Positions 24,807 through 33,349 of a stretch of DNA of 64,000 nt are shown one piece after another. Positions within the stretch are counted from its first letter, which is position 1; every line of letters begins with the position of its first letter. The stretch is from Streptomyces bikiniensis (GTDB lineage Bacteria; Actinomycetota; Actinomycetes; Streptomycetales; Streptomycetaceae), in assembly GCA_000716465.1 (NCBI GenBank), contig JNWL01000009.1:1-64000 (forward strand), in the 5' to 3' direction. The notes under the pieces were generated by a model, which saw nothing but the letters and a program-made list of their open reading frames with translations, had not been told where the DNA came from and made no database searches. The position numbers and the translations under genes are program-made.

Positions 24807-25343
24807 ATGAGCAAGACCGCCCTCGTCGTCATCGACATGCTCAACCGCTACGACCACCCGGACGCGGAACTCCTCGTCCCCTCCGTCACCCGGGCCCTGC
24901 CCGCCGTGGTGCGCCTCCTGGAACGGGCCCGCGAGCGGGGTCTGCCCGTCGTCTACGCCAACGACAACTTCGGCAAATGGCGCTCCCACCACGGGGAGAT
25001 CCTGGAGGCAGCCCTCGGCGGCCCCCACGCCGAACTGGTCGACCCGGTGCGCCCGGACGAGACGTCCTACTTCGTCGTCAAGGCGCGCCACTCCGTCTTC
25101 TACGAGACCCCGCTCGCCTACCTCCTGGGCACGCTCGACGTGGACCACCTGGTGCTCTGCGGCCAGGTCACGGAACAGTGCGTGCTCTACTCCGCCCTCG
25201 ACGCCCACATCCGGCACCTCTCCGTCACGATCGCCCGGGACGCCGTCGCCCACATCCACGAGGACCTGGCCGACGCCGCCCTGCGCATGATGGAGACCAA
25301 CATGGGAGCGCGCATCCGCCTCGCCGACGAGGCCCTGGACTGA
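24807..25343 (+). CDS. isochorismatase-family cysteine hydrolase
   Basis: 178 residues. The catalytic triad is visible: Asp10 in ALVVIDMLN, Lys in FVVKARHSVFYET and the nucleophile Cys in GQVTEQCVLYSA. The cis-peptide region before TEQC is typical of nicotinamidase/isochorismatase-fold hydrolases. They cleave amide or vinyl-ether substrates; the actual substrate here is not predictable. The ATG at 24807 has TGGAG only 3-4 nt before it, so a TTG at 24798 is a possible alternative. It is a single gene with a terminator 58 nt downstream. Confidence 0.88.
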   Translation: MSKTALVVIDMLNRYDHPDAELLVPSVTRALPAVVRLLERARERGLPVVYANDNFGKWRSHHGEILEAALGGPHAELVDPVRPDETSYFVVKARHSVFYETPLAYLLGTLDVDHLVLCGQVTEQCVLYSALDAHIRHLSVTIARDAVAHIHEDLADAALRMMETNMGARIRLADEALD

Positions 25344-25400
25344 TCCCGCTCCCGGACGGCCCCCGCAGACCCCCGGGACGGACGCGCACGGCGGCGGCTG

Positions 25401-25423
25401 CCGGGCGGGCCGGCCCCGCCCGG
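25401..25423 (+). terminator. hairpin terminator
   Basis: A 9-bp stem CCGGGCGGG (25401-25409) with its complement at 25415-25423, after the isochorismatase-like gene. Confidence 0.55.
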
Positions 25424-25470
25424 GGCACATTGGTACGGAGGGGCGACCGCCCCTACGCCGGGCCGTCCGC

Positions 25471-25495
25471 GCGTACGGCACGTGCTGCCGGGTAG
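25471..25495 (+). promoter_or_regulatory. SigB-type promoter candidate for the UspA gene
   Basis: GCGT (25471-25474), 15 nt, GGGTAG (25490-25495), about 107 nt before the uspA-like start. Confidence 0.55.
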
Positions 25496-25601
25496 TCGGT
25501 CGGCAGGAGGCCCTTCCGGCTGCGGGCGGAACCGAGACGGAGCCGAACCCCGCCGTCCGGGCCCGGACCGCCTTCCCGGCGCGAGCGAGAAGGGGCATGA
25601 C

Positions 25602-26075
25602 ATGAGCACCGATGACGGCACCTCCCGCGTGGTCGTGGGCGTGGACGGTTCGCCGGCCTCGCACGCGGCCCTGCGCTGGGCGCTCCGGTACGCGCGGCGC
25701 ACCGGAGCGACCGTGCGCGCGGTGGGGGCCTACGACCTCCCCGGGGCGGGGGGATGGTCCGCGTCGGCCGTGGACGTGCTGTTCGACGAGGAACAGGCCC
25801 GGCGCTCACTCTCCGAGGAACTCGGCGCGGTCCTCGCCGCGGACGCCGACGTCCCCCTGGTCCAGCACGTGGTGCGGGGAAACCCGGCCCAGGTGCTGAT
25901 CGGCGAGTCGGACGGCGCCGAACTGCTCGTCGTGGGAAGCCGTGGCCGGGGCGGGTTCGCGAGCCTGCTCCTCGGCTCCGTCAGCCAGCAGTGCGCCGCG
26001 CACGCGTCCTGCCCCGTCGTCATCGTCCGCCCGGAGACGGCCGACGGCACCCCGCCCGCGGGCGACACCCCCTGA
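25602..26075 (+). CDS. universal stress protein, UspA family
   Basis: 157 residues with one Usp domain: VVVGVDGSPASHAALRWALR at the N-terminus and the ATP-binding loop VGSRGRGGFASLLLGSVS (G-x2-G-x9-G-S) near residue 115, so it belongs to the ATP-binding class. The last strand is CPVVIVRP. Usp proteins act in dormancy, oxidative and osmotic stress. The start codon has AAGGGG upstream. A SigB-type element precedes it and a DUF6213 gene follows 44 nt later, probably on the same transcript. Confidence 0.92.
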   Translation: MSTDDGTSRVVVGVDGSPASHAALRWALRYARRTGATVRAVGAYDLPGAGGWSASAVDVLFDEEQARRSLSEELGAVLAADADVPLVQHVVRGNPAQVLIGESDGAELLVVGSRGRGGFASLLLGSVSQQCAAHASCPVVIVRPETADGTPPAGDTP

Positions 26076-26119
26076 AGACGCGTCCGAACGCGCGTCGGTG
26101 ACACGGAGGTCGGATCATC

Positions 26120-26524
26120 ATGAACGCATCCATGTCCTTGGTGCTTCTGCCGGACGGCCATCTCGTGCTCCCCGCCGACGAGGTGACCGGCCTGCTCCGG
26201 CACCTCGCGGCCGGGTGGCTGGAGTCGACCGGCGAAGACGACCTCGACCTCGCACCGGAGACGGTGGTGGCCCTGGCGGGAGCGCTGACGGAAGTCGCCG
26301 ACCGGATCGACGTGGAGTGCATCGCGCTCGCGCCGCGCGGCGACGAGGACCCGTTCGACCAGGAACGGCCGTTCGTCGACGGAAGCGGCGAGGAGGACCC
26401 GCCCGGGGACGACGGCCCCTTCGACGACGGCGGCCCGTCCGAGGAGGGGCGCTTCGACGGCGGCGACCCCCTCAGGGACGAGCACGGAGACCCGTACGAC
26501 GGAGGCGGTCCGCCGCAGCCCTGA
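26120..26524 (+). CDS. DUF6213 family protein
   Basis: 134 residues. The N-terminal 75 residues (SLVLLPDGHLVLPADEVTGL, RHLAAGWLES, EVADRIDVECIALAP) match my memory of the actinobacterial DUF6213 family. The C-terminal half is an acidic Gly/Asp/Pro tail not usual for the core family. A GGAGG ribosome binding site lies 10 nt before the ATG. The last 53 nt overlap tail to tail with the LigD polymerase gene on the other strand, so the tail may be a recent extension. Function unknown. Confidence 0.75.
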   Translation: MNASMSLVLLPDGHLVLPADEVTGLLRHLAAGWLESTGEDDLDLAPETVVALAGALTEVADRIDVECIALAPRGDEDPFDQERPFVDGSGEEDPPGDDGPFDDGGPSEEGRFDGGDPLRDEHGDPYDGGGPPQP

Positions 26525-27389
26525 GGGAGCGCCCGCGCGGAGCCGGGCCCCACGGGTCCTCCCTCAGGAGCAGGTCCACGTCGGTGAGGCGCCGGGAGCG
26601 CGCGTCGAGCTCCGGGTCGTCCAGGTCGTCCCAGCCGATCGGAGCCGCGACGGGCGCGCCGGCCCTGGCCCGCACCGTGTAGGGAGCCACGGCGGTCTGC
26701 CCGTACGCGTTGCGCTGGACGTCGAGATAGAGCCGCCCCTCCCGCGCCTTCTTGCGCACCTCGGTGGTGAGCAGGTCGGGGTGGCGGGCGGCGAGCACCC
26801 CGGCGACGTCGGAGGCGAAGGCCCGTACGTCGTCGTAGGGCGCGTTCCGGTCCAGCGGCACCAGGACGTGCAGCCCCCGCGAGCCGGTGGTCATGAGCAG
26901 CGACGGCAGCTCCAGCCCGTCCAGGAGGTCGCGCAGCCACCGGGCGGCGTCCCGTACCGCCCCGAACCCCTCCTCGGACGGGTCGAGGTCGAAGACCAGC
27001 CGGTCCGGGTGGTGGGGGCGGTCGGTCTTCGACAGCCACCGGTGCAGGGTGACGGAGCCCTGGTCGGCGAGGAGGACCAGGGTGGCCGCGTCCTCGGCCA
27101 GGACGTACGTGACGGTGCCGCCCTCCTTCGGCATCTCGGCGCGCCCCACCCAGTCCGGGAAGTGGTCCGGCACGTCCTTCTGGAAGAAGCCCCGCTCGCC
27201 GATGCCGCCCGGATGGCGCTCCAGCGTCAGCGGGCGGCCGCGCAGGTGCGGCAGCATCCGTGGGGCCACGGCGCGGTAGTACTCCGCGAGGTCGGCCTTG
27301 GTGATGCCGTCCTCGGGGAACAGCACCTTCTCCGGCCGGCCGACCGTGACGGCGCGCCTGCCCGCCCGTACCTTCAGGGTCTCCGTCAT
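26472..27389 (-). CDS. LigD-type polymerase/primase domain protein (NHEJ-related)
   Basis: 305 residues matching the stand-alone polymerase (PolDom) part of DNA ligase D: RPEKVLFPEDGITKADLAEY, the metal-binding LVFDLDPSEEGFG, the LMTTGSRGLHVLVPLD histidine motif and YGQTAVAPYTVRARAGAPVA. In non-homologous end joining such archaeo-eukaryotic-primase domains fill gaps with ribonucleotides. No Ku or ligase gene lies nearby, so partners must be elsewhere. The C-terminal ~20 residues overlap the end of the convergent DUF6213 gene. The start follows a GGAGAG-type site. Confidence 0.9.
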   Translation of the reverse strand: MTETLKVRAGRRAVTVGRPEKVLFPEDGITKADLAEYYRAVAPRMLPHLRGRPLTLERHPGGIGERGFFQKDVPDHFPDWVGRAEMPKEGGTVTYVLAEDAATLVLLADQGSVTLHRWLSKTDRPHHPDRLVFDLDPSEEGFGAVRDAARWLRDLLDGLELPSLLMTTGSRGLHVLVPLDRNAPYDDVRAFASDVAGVLAARHPDLLTTEVRKKAREGRLYLDVQRNAYGQTAVAPYTVRARAGAPVAAPIGWDDLDDPELDARSRRLTDVDLLLREDPWGPAPRGRSLRAAADRLRRTGLRARP

Positions 27390-27515
27390 CGCGTTCTCCC
27401 TCTCCGTGCCCGTCGTCCGTGTCCGTCGTCCGTACGGGGCGCCCGCGCGCTCGCCCGGGCCCCGGCTCCGGGGCCCGTTCCGGGGGCTCGTCCCGCGGGT
27501 CCTCCCACGGAGCCG

Positions 27516-27540
27516 CTACCCGCGAAGGCGCGCGGCTACC
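27516..27540 (-). promoter_or_regulatory. weak SigB-type promoter candidate for the LigD-polymerase gene
   Basis: Minus strand: GGGTAG at 27521-27516, with GGTA rather than GNNT 15 nt upstream, and 127 nt from the start codon. Only the -10 is convincing. Confidence 0.35.
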
Positions 27541-27639
27541 GCGCGTCCCCGCCGGGCGGCGGACCGCCGGGACGCATACGACCGCCCGTCCGGGGCACTC
27601 GCGCCGTGACCCCGCAAGCCGCACGTGAGGAGCTCGACC

Positions 27640-28830
27640 ATGAGGGCGTTGACCTGGCACGGACACCGGGACGTACGCGTGGACACCGTGCCCGACCCCC
27701 GGATCGTCGACCCGACGGATGTGATCGTCCGCGTCACGTCCAGCGGCATCTGCGGCTCCGACCTGCACCTGTACGAAGTGTTCGGACCCTTCCTGGACCC
27801 CGGCGACATCCTCGGACACGAGCCCATGGGGATCGTGGAGGAGGTCGGCCCCGAGGTGCGTAACCTCAAGGTCGGCGACCGGGTCGTGGTGCCCTTCAAC
27901 GTCTCCTGCGGCACGTGCTGGACGTGCGACCAGGGCCTGCAGTCCCAGTGCGAGACCACCCAGGTCAGGGAGTACGGGACGGGCGCCTCCCTCTTCGGGT
28001 ACACCAAGCTCTACGGGCAGGTCCCCGGCGGCCAGGCGGAGTTCCTGCGCGTCCCCTTCGGTGACACCCTGCCCATCAAGGTCGGCCAGGACGCCCCCGA
28101 CCAGCGCTACCTCTACCTCTCGGACGTGCTGCCGACCGCCTGGCAGGCCGTGGCGTACGCCGACGTCCCGCCCGGCGGCACCGTGACCGTCCTCGGGCTC
28201 GGCCCCATCGGCGACATGGCCGCCCGCGTCGCGCTCCACAAGGGCGCGAGCAAGGTCATCGGCGTGGACCTCGTCCCCGAACGGCTCGACCGCGCCCGCG
28301 GCCGCGGCGTCGAGGTCCTGAACCTCAAGGAGCACGGCAAGGACCTCGGTGACCGGGTGCGGGACCTCACGGACGGCCGGGGTACGGACGCGGTCATCGA
28401 CGCCGTCGGCATGGAGGCCCACGGCGCCCCGCTCACCAAGGCCGCGCAGAAGGTCCCGGGCTTCCTCCCCGACGCCGTCGGCCAGAAGATGATGACCAGG
28501 GCCGGCATGGACAGCATGGCCGCCTTCGACACGGCTGTGGACGTGGTCCGCCGCGGCGGCACCATCAGCCTCTCCGGCGTCTACGGCGGCGCTGTCGACC
28601 CCGTCCCGATGTTCAGCCTCTTCGACAAGCAGATCCAGCTCCGCATGGGCCAGGCCAACGTCTGGCGGTGGGTCGAGGACATCCTCCCGCTCCTGGACGA
28701 CGCCGACCCGCTCGGTGTCGACGACTTCGCCACCCACACCCTCCCCCTGGAGGACGCCCCCGAGGCGTACAAGACGTTCCAGGACAAGAAGGACGGCATG
28801 GTCAAGGCGGTGCTCACCCCCGGCCGCTGA
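27640..28830 (+). CDS. zinc-dependent alcohol dehydrogenase family protein (formaldehyde dehydrogenase-like)
   Basis: 396 residues, the size of glutathione-independent formaldehyde dehydrogenases rather than simple ADHs. The catalytic zinc region is SSGICGSDLHLY and GHEPMG; the structural zinc Cys set is CGTCWTCDQGLQSQC; the Rossmann loop is VLGLGPIGDMAARVA followed by VIGVDLVPERL (Asp end, so NAD is likely). The extra insert GMEAHGAPLTKAAQKVPGFL is typical of the large subgroup. The start has GAGGAG. The natural substrate is unknown; aldehyde detoxification is a plausible role. Monocistronic or followed by the P450 (81-nt gap). Confidence 0.88.
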   Translation: MRALTWHGHRDVRVDTVPDPRIVDPTDVIVRVTSSGICGSDLHLYEVFGPFLDPGDILGHEPMGIVEEVGPEVRNLKVGDRVVVPFNVSCGTCWTCDQGLQSQCETTQVREYGTGASLFGYTKLYGQVPGGQAEFLRVPFGDTLPIKVGQDAPDQRYLYLSDVLPTAWQAVAYADVPPGGTVTVLGLGPIGDMAARVALHKGASKVIGVDLVPERLDRARGRGVEVLNLKEHGKDLGDRVRDLTDGRGTDAVIDAVGMEAHGAPLTKAAQKVPGFLPDAVGQKMMTRAGMDSMAAFDTAVDVVRRGGTISLSGVYGGAVDPVPMFSLFDKQIQLRMGQANVWRWVEDILPLLDDADPLGVDDFATHTLPLEDAPEAYKTFQDKKDGMVKAVLTPGR

Positions 28831-28911
28831 ACGGACGCGTGCCGTCCGGCCCCCTCCCGGCCGGGTGGCACGGAACGGTGTGAAATCACGACTTCGTGGA
28901 ACCCGTCTCTC

Positions 28912-30204
28912 ATGAAAGCGACACCACAGGAAATGTCCGGCCCCACCCGCCCCCCGCTGCTCGACAGCACCGCGTCCCTCCTGGTGAAGGGGTACGGATG
29001 GCTTCCCGACCTGCGTCGGCGGGCCGGGAACGCGCCCGCCGTGCCCGTGCGGATCCTCGGCCGACGCGGGGTCGCGCTGCACGGCAAGGAGGCGGTGGAC
29101 TTCTTCTACGACGAGCGGCACGTCCGCCGGCACGACGCCCTGCCCGGCCCCGTCCTGGACACCCTGTTCGGCCGCGGGGCCGTCCACACCCTCGACGGTG
29201 GGCCGCACCGCGGCCGGAAGGCGCTGTTCCTGACACTGCTCAAGGACCCGGAGCGGATCGCCGCCCTGGTGGAGCACGCCCAGGGCGCGTGGGACCGCGC
29301 CGAGGCCGGCTGGCAGGGCCGGGAGCGGGTGGTCCTCTTCGACGAGGCCGCCCGCGTCCTCACCCGGGCCGTGCACGACTGGGCCGGCGTCCCGCTGTCC
29401 GAGGACGAGGCGGAGACCGCCGCGCGGGACCTCGCGGCCATGGTGGACGGCTTCGCCGCCGTCGGACCCCGCCATGTGCGCGCACGGCGCGCGAGGACGC
29501 GGCAGGAGGAGCGGCTCGCCCCGCTGATCGAGGAGCTGCGGCACGCGGGCGCCCCGTCGGGGCAGGCGACGATCGCGCAGGTGGTGGCCGCGCACACCGA
29601 CGCGAACGGCCGGCAGCTCGACCCGCACACCGCGGCCGTCGAGCTCCTGAACGTCCTGCGCCCCACGGTCGCGGTCACCTGGTTCCTCGTCTTCGCCGCC
29701 CACGCCCTGCACCGTTGGCCCGAGCACCGCGGGCTCCTGGCGGCGGACGAGCGGTACGCCTGGGGCTTCGCCCAGGAGGTCCGCCGCTTCTACCCCTTCG
29801 CCCCGTTCACCGGCGGCCTCGCGGCGGCCGACACCCGGTGGGGCGGCGTCCCGATCGCCAAGGGCAGCCTGGTCCTCCTCGACCTGTACGGACACGACCA
29901 CGACCCCGACCTGTGGCCGGAGCCGTACGCCTTCGACCCGACCCGCTTCACCCGGCCGGGCGCGGCGGTCGGCCGCGACGACCTCGTACCGCAGGGCGGC
30001 GGCGACCCGGCGGAGGGCCACCGGTGCCCCGGCGAGGACATCACCCTCGCCCTCCTGGCCTCCCTGGTCCCGCGCCTCGCCCGGCTGCCCCACGACGTGC
30101 CCGACCAGGACCTGTCGATCCCCCTGCACCGCGTACCGACGCTCCCGCGCAGCGGATACGTCATGGAACGCGTCCGCCTGGGATCGCCGGCGACGGCGCG
30201 CTGA
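28912..30204 (+). CDS. CYP152-like cytochrome P450 (probable H2O2-dependent fatty acid peroxygenase)
   Basis: 430 residues. The heme-binding region QGGGDPAEGHRCPGEDITLA (Cys372) and the helix-I segment NVLRPTVAVTWFLVFAAHAL are CYP152 hallmarks. In that family an Arg-Pro pair replaces the acid-alcohol pair, the Arg (here R250) binds the fatty-acid carboxylate, and H2O2 serves as oxidant without redox partners. Products are alpha- or beta-hydroxy acids or terminal alkenes; which one cannot be told. The start is uncertain: ATG 28912 lacks a good ribosome binding site and ATG 28933 has AGGA too close. The neighbouring dehydrogenase could act on products, but this is inference. Confidence 0.85.
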   Translation: MKATPQEMSGPTRPPLLDSTASLLVKGYGWLPDLRRRAGNAPAVPVRILGRRGVALHGKEAVDFFYDERHVRRHDALPGPVLDTLFGRGAVHTLDGGPHRGRKALFLTLLKDPERIAALVEHAQGAWDRAEAGWQGRERVVLFDEAARVLTRAVHDWAGVPLSEDEAETAARDLAAMVDGFAAVGPRHVRARRARTRQEERLAPLIEELRHAGAPSGQATIAQVVAAHTDANGRQLDPHTAAVELLNVLRPTVAVTWFLVFAAHALHRWPEHRGLLAADERYAWGFAQEVRRFYPFAPFTGGLAAADTRWGGVPIAKGSLVLLDLYGHDHDPDLWPEPYAFDPTRFTRPGAAVGRDDLVPQGGGDPAEGHRCPGEDITLALLASLVPRLARLPHDVPDQDLSIPLHRVPTLPRSGYVMERVRLGSPATAR

Positions 30205-30246
30205 CCGCCGCGCCGTGCCGCACCCGACGACGGAGAGGAGACCCGC

Positions 30247-30471
30247 ATGAGTGACGCGTACACCCCGGGGAACTCGGAGGACCCGATACCCCGCGACCGC
30301 GAGGACGAGCAGGCAGCCGAGGGCGAGGACCCGCTGGCCATCCCCGTCGTGCGGGACCCGGGCGACGAGGACCTCCCGGACACCGACGTGTCCGGCACGG
30401 GGCCCCGGGAACACCCCGAGAGCGGGACCGTCAACCCCGAACACCCCACCCCCGACGAGCCGGCCGACTGA
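30247..30471 (+). CDS. small acidic hypothetical protein
   Basis: 74 residues with GAGAGGAG before the ATG. It is rich in Asp, Glu and Pro (EDPLAIPVVRDPGDEDLPDT) and lacks hydrophobic segments, so it is probably disordered. I recognise no family, though proteins of this composition are common in Streptomyces stress loci. It sits 43 nt after the P450 and 56 nt before the antiporter on the same strand, so all three may be co-transcribed. Confidence 0.68.
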   Translation: MSDAYTPGNSEDPIPRDREDEQAAEGEDPLAIPVVRDPGDEDLPDTDVSGTGPREHPESGTVNPEHPTPDEPAD

Positions 30472-30526
30472 CCGGGACACCGCCCCCTCGCCCCCCTACC
30501 ACCACCACCGGAACGGAGTCCCACCC

Positions 30527-31792
30527 GTGAGCCCCGCCGACCTCGTGTTCACGGCCCTGGGACTCGGAGCGCTGGCGGCGGCGGTCCTGCCCAGGCTCGT
30601 GCGGCGCATGCCGCTCTCGATGCCCATGGTGTTCCTGGCGGTCGGAGCCCTGTCCGGCCTGCTGCCCCTCCCGATGCCCGAACTCGACCCGGTCGCGGAC
30701 CGGGTCTGGGTCGAGCACGTCACCGAGATCTGCGTGATCGTCTCCCTCATGGGCGCCGGACTCGCGCTGAACCGGCGCTTCGGACTGCGCTCCTGGGCCG
30801 GGCCGTGGCGGCTCCTCGGCATCACCCTGCCCCTGACCGTCGCCGCGACCGCCGCGCTCACCTGGTGGCTCTTCGACTGGCCGGTGGCCACCGCGCTCCT
30901 GGTGGGAGCCCTGCTCGCGCCGACCGACCCGGTGCTGGCCGCGGAGGTGCGGGTGGGGGAGCCGACCGACGAGGACGACGACGAGGACGAGGTACGTTTC
31001 ACGCTCACCGCCGAGGCCGGCCTCAACGACGGCCTGGCCTTCCCCTTCGTCCTCGCCGCCGTCGCGCTCGCCGGAGCCGGCGGCGCCTGGGCGGAGGCCG
31101 ACTGGGGACACTGGTTCGGCGTGGACCTCGTGGGCAAGGCGGTGATCGCCGTCGTGATCGGGGTCGTCCTCGGCCGGATGCTCGGCTGGATGTTCTTCCG
31201 GGCCGGGGCCGAATCGTTTCGGCTGTCCGAGCACATGGAGGGCTTCGTCGCGCTCGCCGCGACCTTCCTCTCGTACGGCCTCACCGAACTCGCCCACGGC
31301 TACGGCTTCGTCGCCGTCTTCGTCACCGCCTGCGCCGTCCGGGCCGCCGAGCGCGGCCACGGCTACCACAAGGTGCTGCACGGCTTCACCGAGCAGGTCG
31401 AACGCCTCCTGACGGCGGCGCTGCTCTTCCTCCTCGGCCACTACCTCGCCGCCACCGGCCTCGCCTCGCTGACCTGGCCGATGGTCCTGCTCGCCCTGGC
31501 CCTGGTCGTGGTCGTCCGCCCGGTGACGGGCTGGATCGCCCAGCTCGGCTTCGTCACCGGCCCCCGGGAGCGCGTCGTCACCGCCGCCTTCGGACTGCGC
31601 GGCATCGGCTCCCTCTTCTACCTCGCCTACGCGCTCGGCCACCACGGGTTCGAGGACCGGGCCCACGAGCTGTGGGTCCTGACCGCCACCACGGTGGCGT
31701 TCTCCGTACTCCTCCACGGGGCGAGCGCCACTCCGGTCATCCGCCGTCTGGACCGGCTGCGCGAGGTCCGTCCGTCCGACGCGCCGCCGTGA
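30527..31792 (+). CDS. cation:proton antiporter (NhaP/CPA1-type)
   Basis: 421 residues, about twelve membrane helices. Signature regions are LLVGALLAPTDPVLAAEV (helix 4) and LTAEAGLNDGLAFPFV (helix 5, with the Asn-Asp pair of electroneutral CPA1 exchangers), plus FGLRGIGSLFYLAYALGH near the end. An acidic cytoplasmic loop (EPTDEDDDEDEV) sits between helices 4 and 5. It should exchange Na+ or K+ for H+ across the cytoplasmic membrane, useful in osmotic and pH stress. GTG start with CGGAG upstream. A strong terminator follows 41 nt downstream. Confidence 0.92.
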   Translation: MSPADLVFTALGLGALAAAVLPRLVRRMPLSMPMVFLAVGALSGLLPLPMPELDPVADRVWVEHVTEICVIVSLMGAGLALNRRFGLRSWAGPWRLLGITLPLTVAATAALTWWLFDWPVATALLVGALLAPTDPVLAAEVRVGEPTDEDDDEDEVRFTLTAEAGLNDGLAFPFVLAAVALAGAGGAWAEADWGHWFGVDLVGKAVIAVVIGVVLGRMLGWMFFRAGAESFRLSEHMEGFVALAATFLSYGLTELAHGYGFVAVFVTACAVRAAERGHGYHKVLHGFTEQVERLLTAALLFLLGHYLAATGLASLTWPMVLLALALVVVVRPVTGWIAQLGFVTGPRERVVTAAFGLRGIGSLFYLAYALGHHGFEDRAHELWVLTATTVAFSVLLHGASATPVIRRLDRLREVRPSDAPP

Positions 31793-31832
31793 GCCCCCGC
31801 GCGTCGGCCCCACGCGCGTCGGCCCATGCGCT

Positions 31833-31872
31833 CGGCCGTGCGGGCCCGGCCGGTGCCGGGCCCGCACGGCCG
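31833..31872. terminator. strong bidirectional hairpin terminator
   Basis: A perfect 17-bp stem (31833-31849 with 31856-31872) and a 6-nt loop, between the antiporter gene and the convergent small gene ending at 31897. Confidence 0.85.
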
Positions 31873-31896
31873 AGGAGCCGGCGGGGGAACGAGCCG

Positions 31897-32043
31897 TCAG
31901 CGGCGCCCCCGCAGCCTCCCGAGGGCGCGGCGCGCCCGGGCCCGGGTCCGGGGGTCGGCGGCGGCGCGCCGTACCGACGCGATCGCCCGCCGCCCCTGGG
32001 GGCTGCGACCGAACCGCTTGATGCGGGCCAACAGTGCGGACAT
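31897..32043 (-). CDS. 48-residue Arg-rich basic protein
   Basis: A short gene with an ideal AGGAGG 4 nt before the ATG at 32043. The product (MSALLARIKRFGRSPQGRRA, then helical Arg/Ala repeats to the end) is very basic and helical; about one residue in three is Arg. I recall similar small proteins in Streptomyces with the KRFGRSPQGRR-like core, always of unknown function; nucleic acid or phosphate binding would suit the charge. It stands alone and is followed by a strong terminator. Its size explains why automatic annotation might drop it. Confidence 0.65.
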   Translation of the reverse strand: MSALLARIKRFGRSPQGRRAIASVRRAAADPRTRARARRALGRLRGRR

Positions 32044-32190
32044 GGAGCCTCCTGTACTCGTACGCCATCCGCGGATGTCCGGTGGGGGAGCGCCGCTCCC
32101 CGGCGCCCCCGGACACGGCGGCCGTCACTTCCTCGTACCCCCGATGCGGCCGGGCACGCGACGGGCCGTCACCACCGCCCGGGGCGGCGC

Positions 32191-32769
32191 CTATCCGGCC
32201 GGTACGATCCGCTCGACCGCCGCCGCGACCAGCTGCTCGCGCTCCGCCTCGGTGAAGACGTCCGGCAGGGTGAGCTGTTCGACGATCAGCCAGTTCAGGG
32301 TCAGGATGAGGAGTTTGACGCCCATGGCGTCGCCGGGGAGGCCGGAGGCCTCGTGGTGGGCGACGTTGGCGTCGACGTCGGCCCGGACCCGTTCGGTGAG
32401 GACCTTGCGCAGTTCGGGGCGGCGGGTGGCCTCCAGGCGGAGTTCGAGCAGCGCGAGGTAGCCGGTGCGGAAGGCGGCGATCCGGCCGACGAGCTCGCGC
32501 ATCAGCTCCGCGTAGGTCTCCCGGTCCCGGCCGGCCGTCTGCTGCCGGGCGATCGTGGCCTCGTCGGGCCGGAGGCGCTCGTAGACCCGGGCGCCGGCCT
32601 GGGTGAGCAGGTCGTCGCGGTTGGCGAAGTAGTTGGAGGCGGTCCCGGCGGGGACGGCCGCCTCGGTGTCTACCGCCCGGAACGTCAGGCCCCGGGCGCC
32701 CTGCCCGGCCAGCACCTCGATCGCGGCGTCGACGAGGGCCGCGCGCCGCTGGTCGTTCCGTCTCACCAT
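32191..32769 (-). CDS. TetR family transcriptional regulator
   Basis: 192 residues. The N-terminal helix-turn-helix is RRAALVDAAIEVLAGQGARG, then LTFRAVDTEAAVPAGTASNY and FANRDDLL, a standard TetR DNA-binding domain. The C-terminal ligand domain is all-helical and not diagnostic. Usually a repressor that controls a neighbour; the VOC gene starts 171 nt away on the opposite strand and is the likely target. No clear palindrome stands out in the gap. Confidence 0.92.
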   Translation of the reverse strand: MVRRNDQRRAALVDAAIEVLAGQGARGLTFRAVDTEAAVPAGTASNYFANRDDLLTQAGARVYERLRPDEATIARQQTAGRDRETYAELMRELVGRIAAFRTGYLALLELRLEATRRPELRKVLTERVRADVDANVAHHEASGLPGDAMGVKLLILTLNWLIVEQLTLPDVFTEAEREQLVAAAVERIVPAG

Positions 32770-32940
32770 GGACCCACTCCGTCTGTGCTGTCGACTTCAT
32801 ACCACTTCAGCAAGAGTACTGCGTATGGAGTGCCGAGAGCCGCGCAAGCTCACGCGCCGCGCGACCCCCAACCCGGAGAGCGGCCGCACGGACGCCGACT
32901 CCCGCGGCCTGAAAGGGCGTTGGCGGGGCACACGCACCGC

Positions 32941-33348
32941 ATGACCGTTTCCAAGACCGGCGTCCTCGTCCTCGACAGCACCGACCCCGAACCCCTCGCG
33001 CGCTTCTACGCCGCCCTGCTCGACGCCACCGTCGAACCGAGCTCCGGCGACCCCGACCTGCTCCTCGTCTCCGGCTCCGCGGGCGTCGTCCTCGGCATCC
33101 GCCGCGACCCCGGCCAGGCGCCGCCGAGCTGGCCCCGGCCGGACGACTCCCAGCAGGCCCACCTGCTCATCCTCGTGGCGCCCGACGCGCTCGACGAGGC
33201 CGAGCGGGAAGCCGTCTCCCTGGGCGCGCGCCCCGTCTCCGCCGACCAGAACGGCACCCGGCTCGACCGGCGCACCGACACGCGCCGCTACACGGACCCG
33301 GCCGGCCACGCCTTCGTGCTCGCCCCCACCGGCGCTGTTTCCGCGTGA
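32941..33348 (+). CDS. VOC family (glyoxalase/bleomycin resistance-like) protein
   Basis: 135 residues with a beta-alpha-beta-beta-beta vicinal-oxygen-chelate pattern: TGVLVLDSTDPEPLARFYAA, LLLVSGSAGVVLGIRRD, then LILVAPDALDEAEREAVSLG and the final YTDPAGHAFVLAP. The likely metal or ligand positions are partly replaced, so enzymatic activity is uncertain; it could be a dioxygenase, a lyase or a binding protein. The ATG at 32941 has no strong ribosome binding site. Divergent from the TetR gene and followed by a terminator. Confidence 0.82.
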   Translation: MTVSKTGVLVLDSTDPEPLARFYAALLDATVEPSSGDPDLLLVSGSAGVVLGIRRDPGQAPPSWPRPDDSQQAHLLILVAPDALDEAEREAVSLGARPVSADQNGTRLDRRTDTRRYTDPAGHAFVLAPTGAVSA

Positions 33349-33349
33349 C

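Noticed and set aside
26020..30480. A 1486-codon minus-strand frame spanning UspA to the P450
   Set aside because: Composite shadow crossing several real genes on the other strand; no coherent domains.
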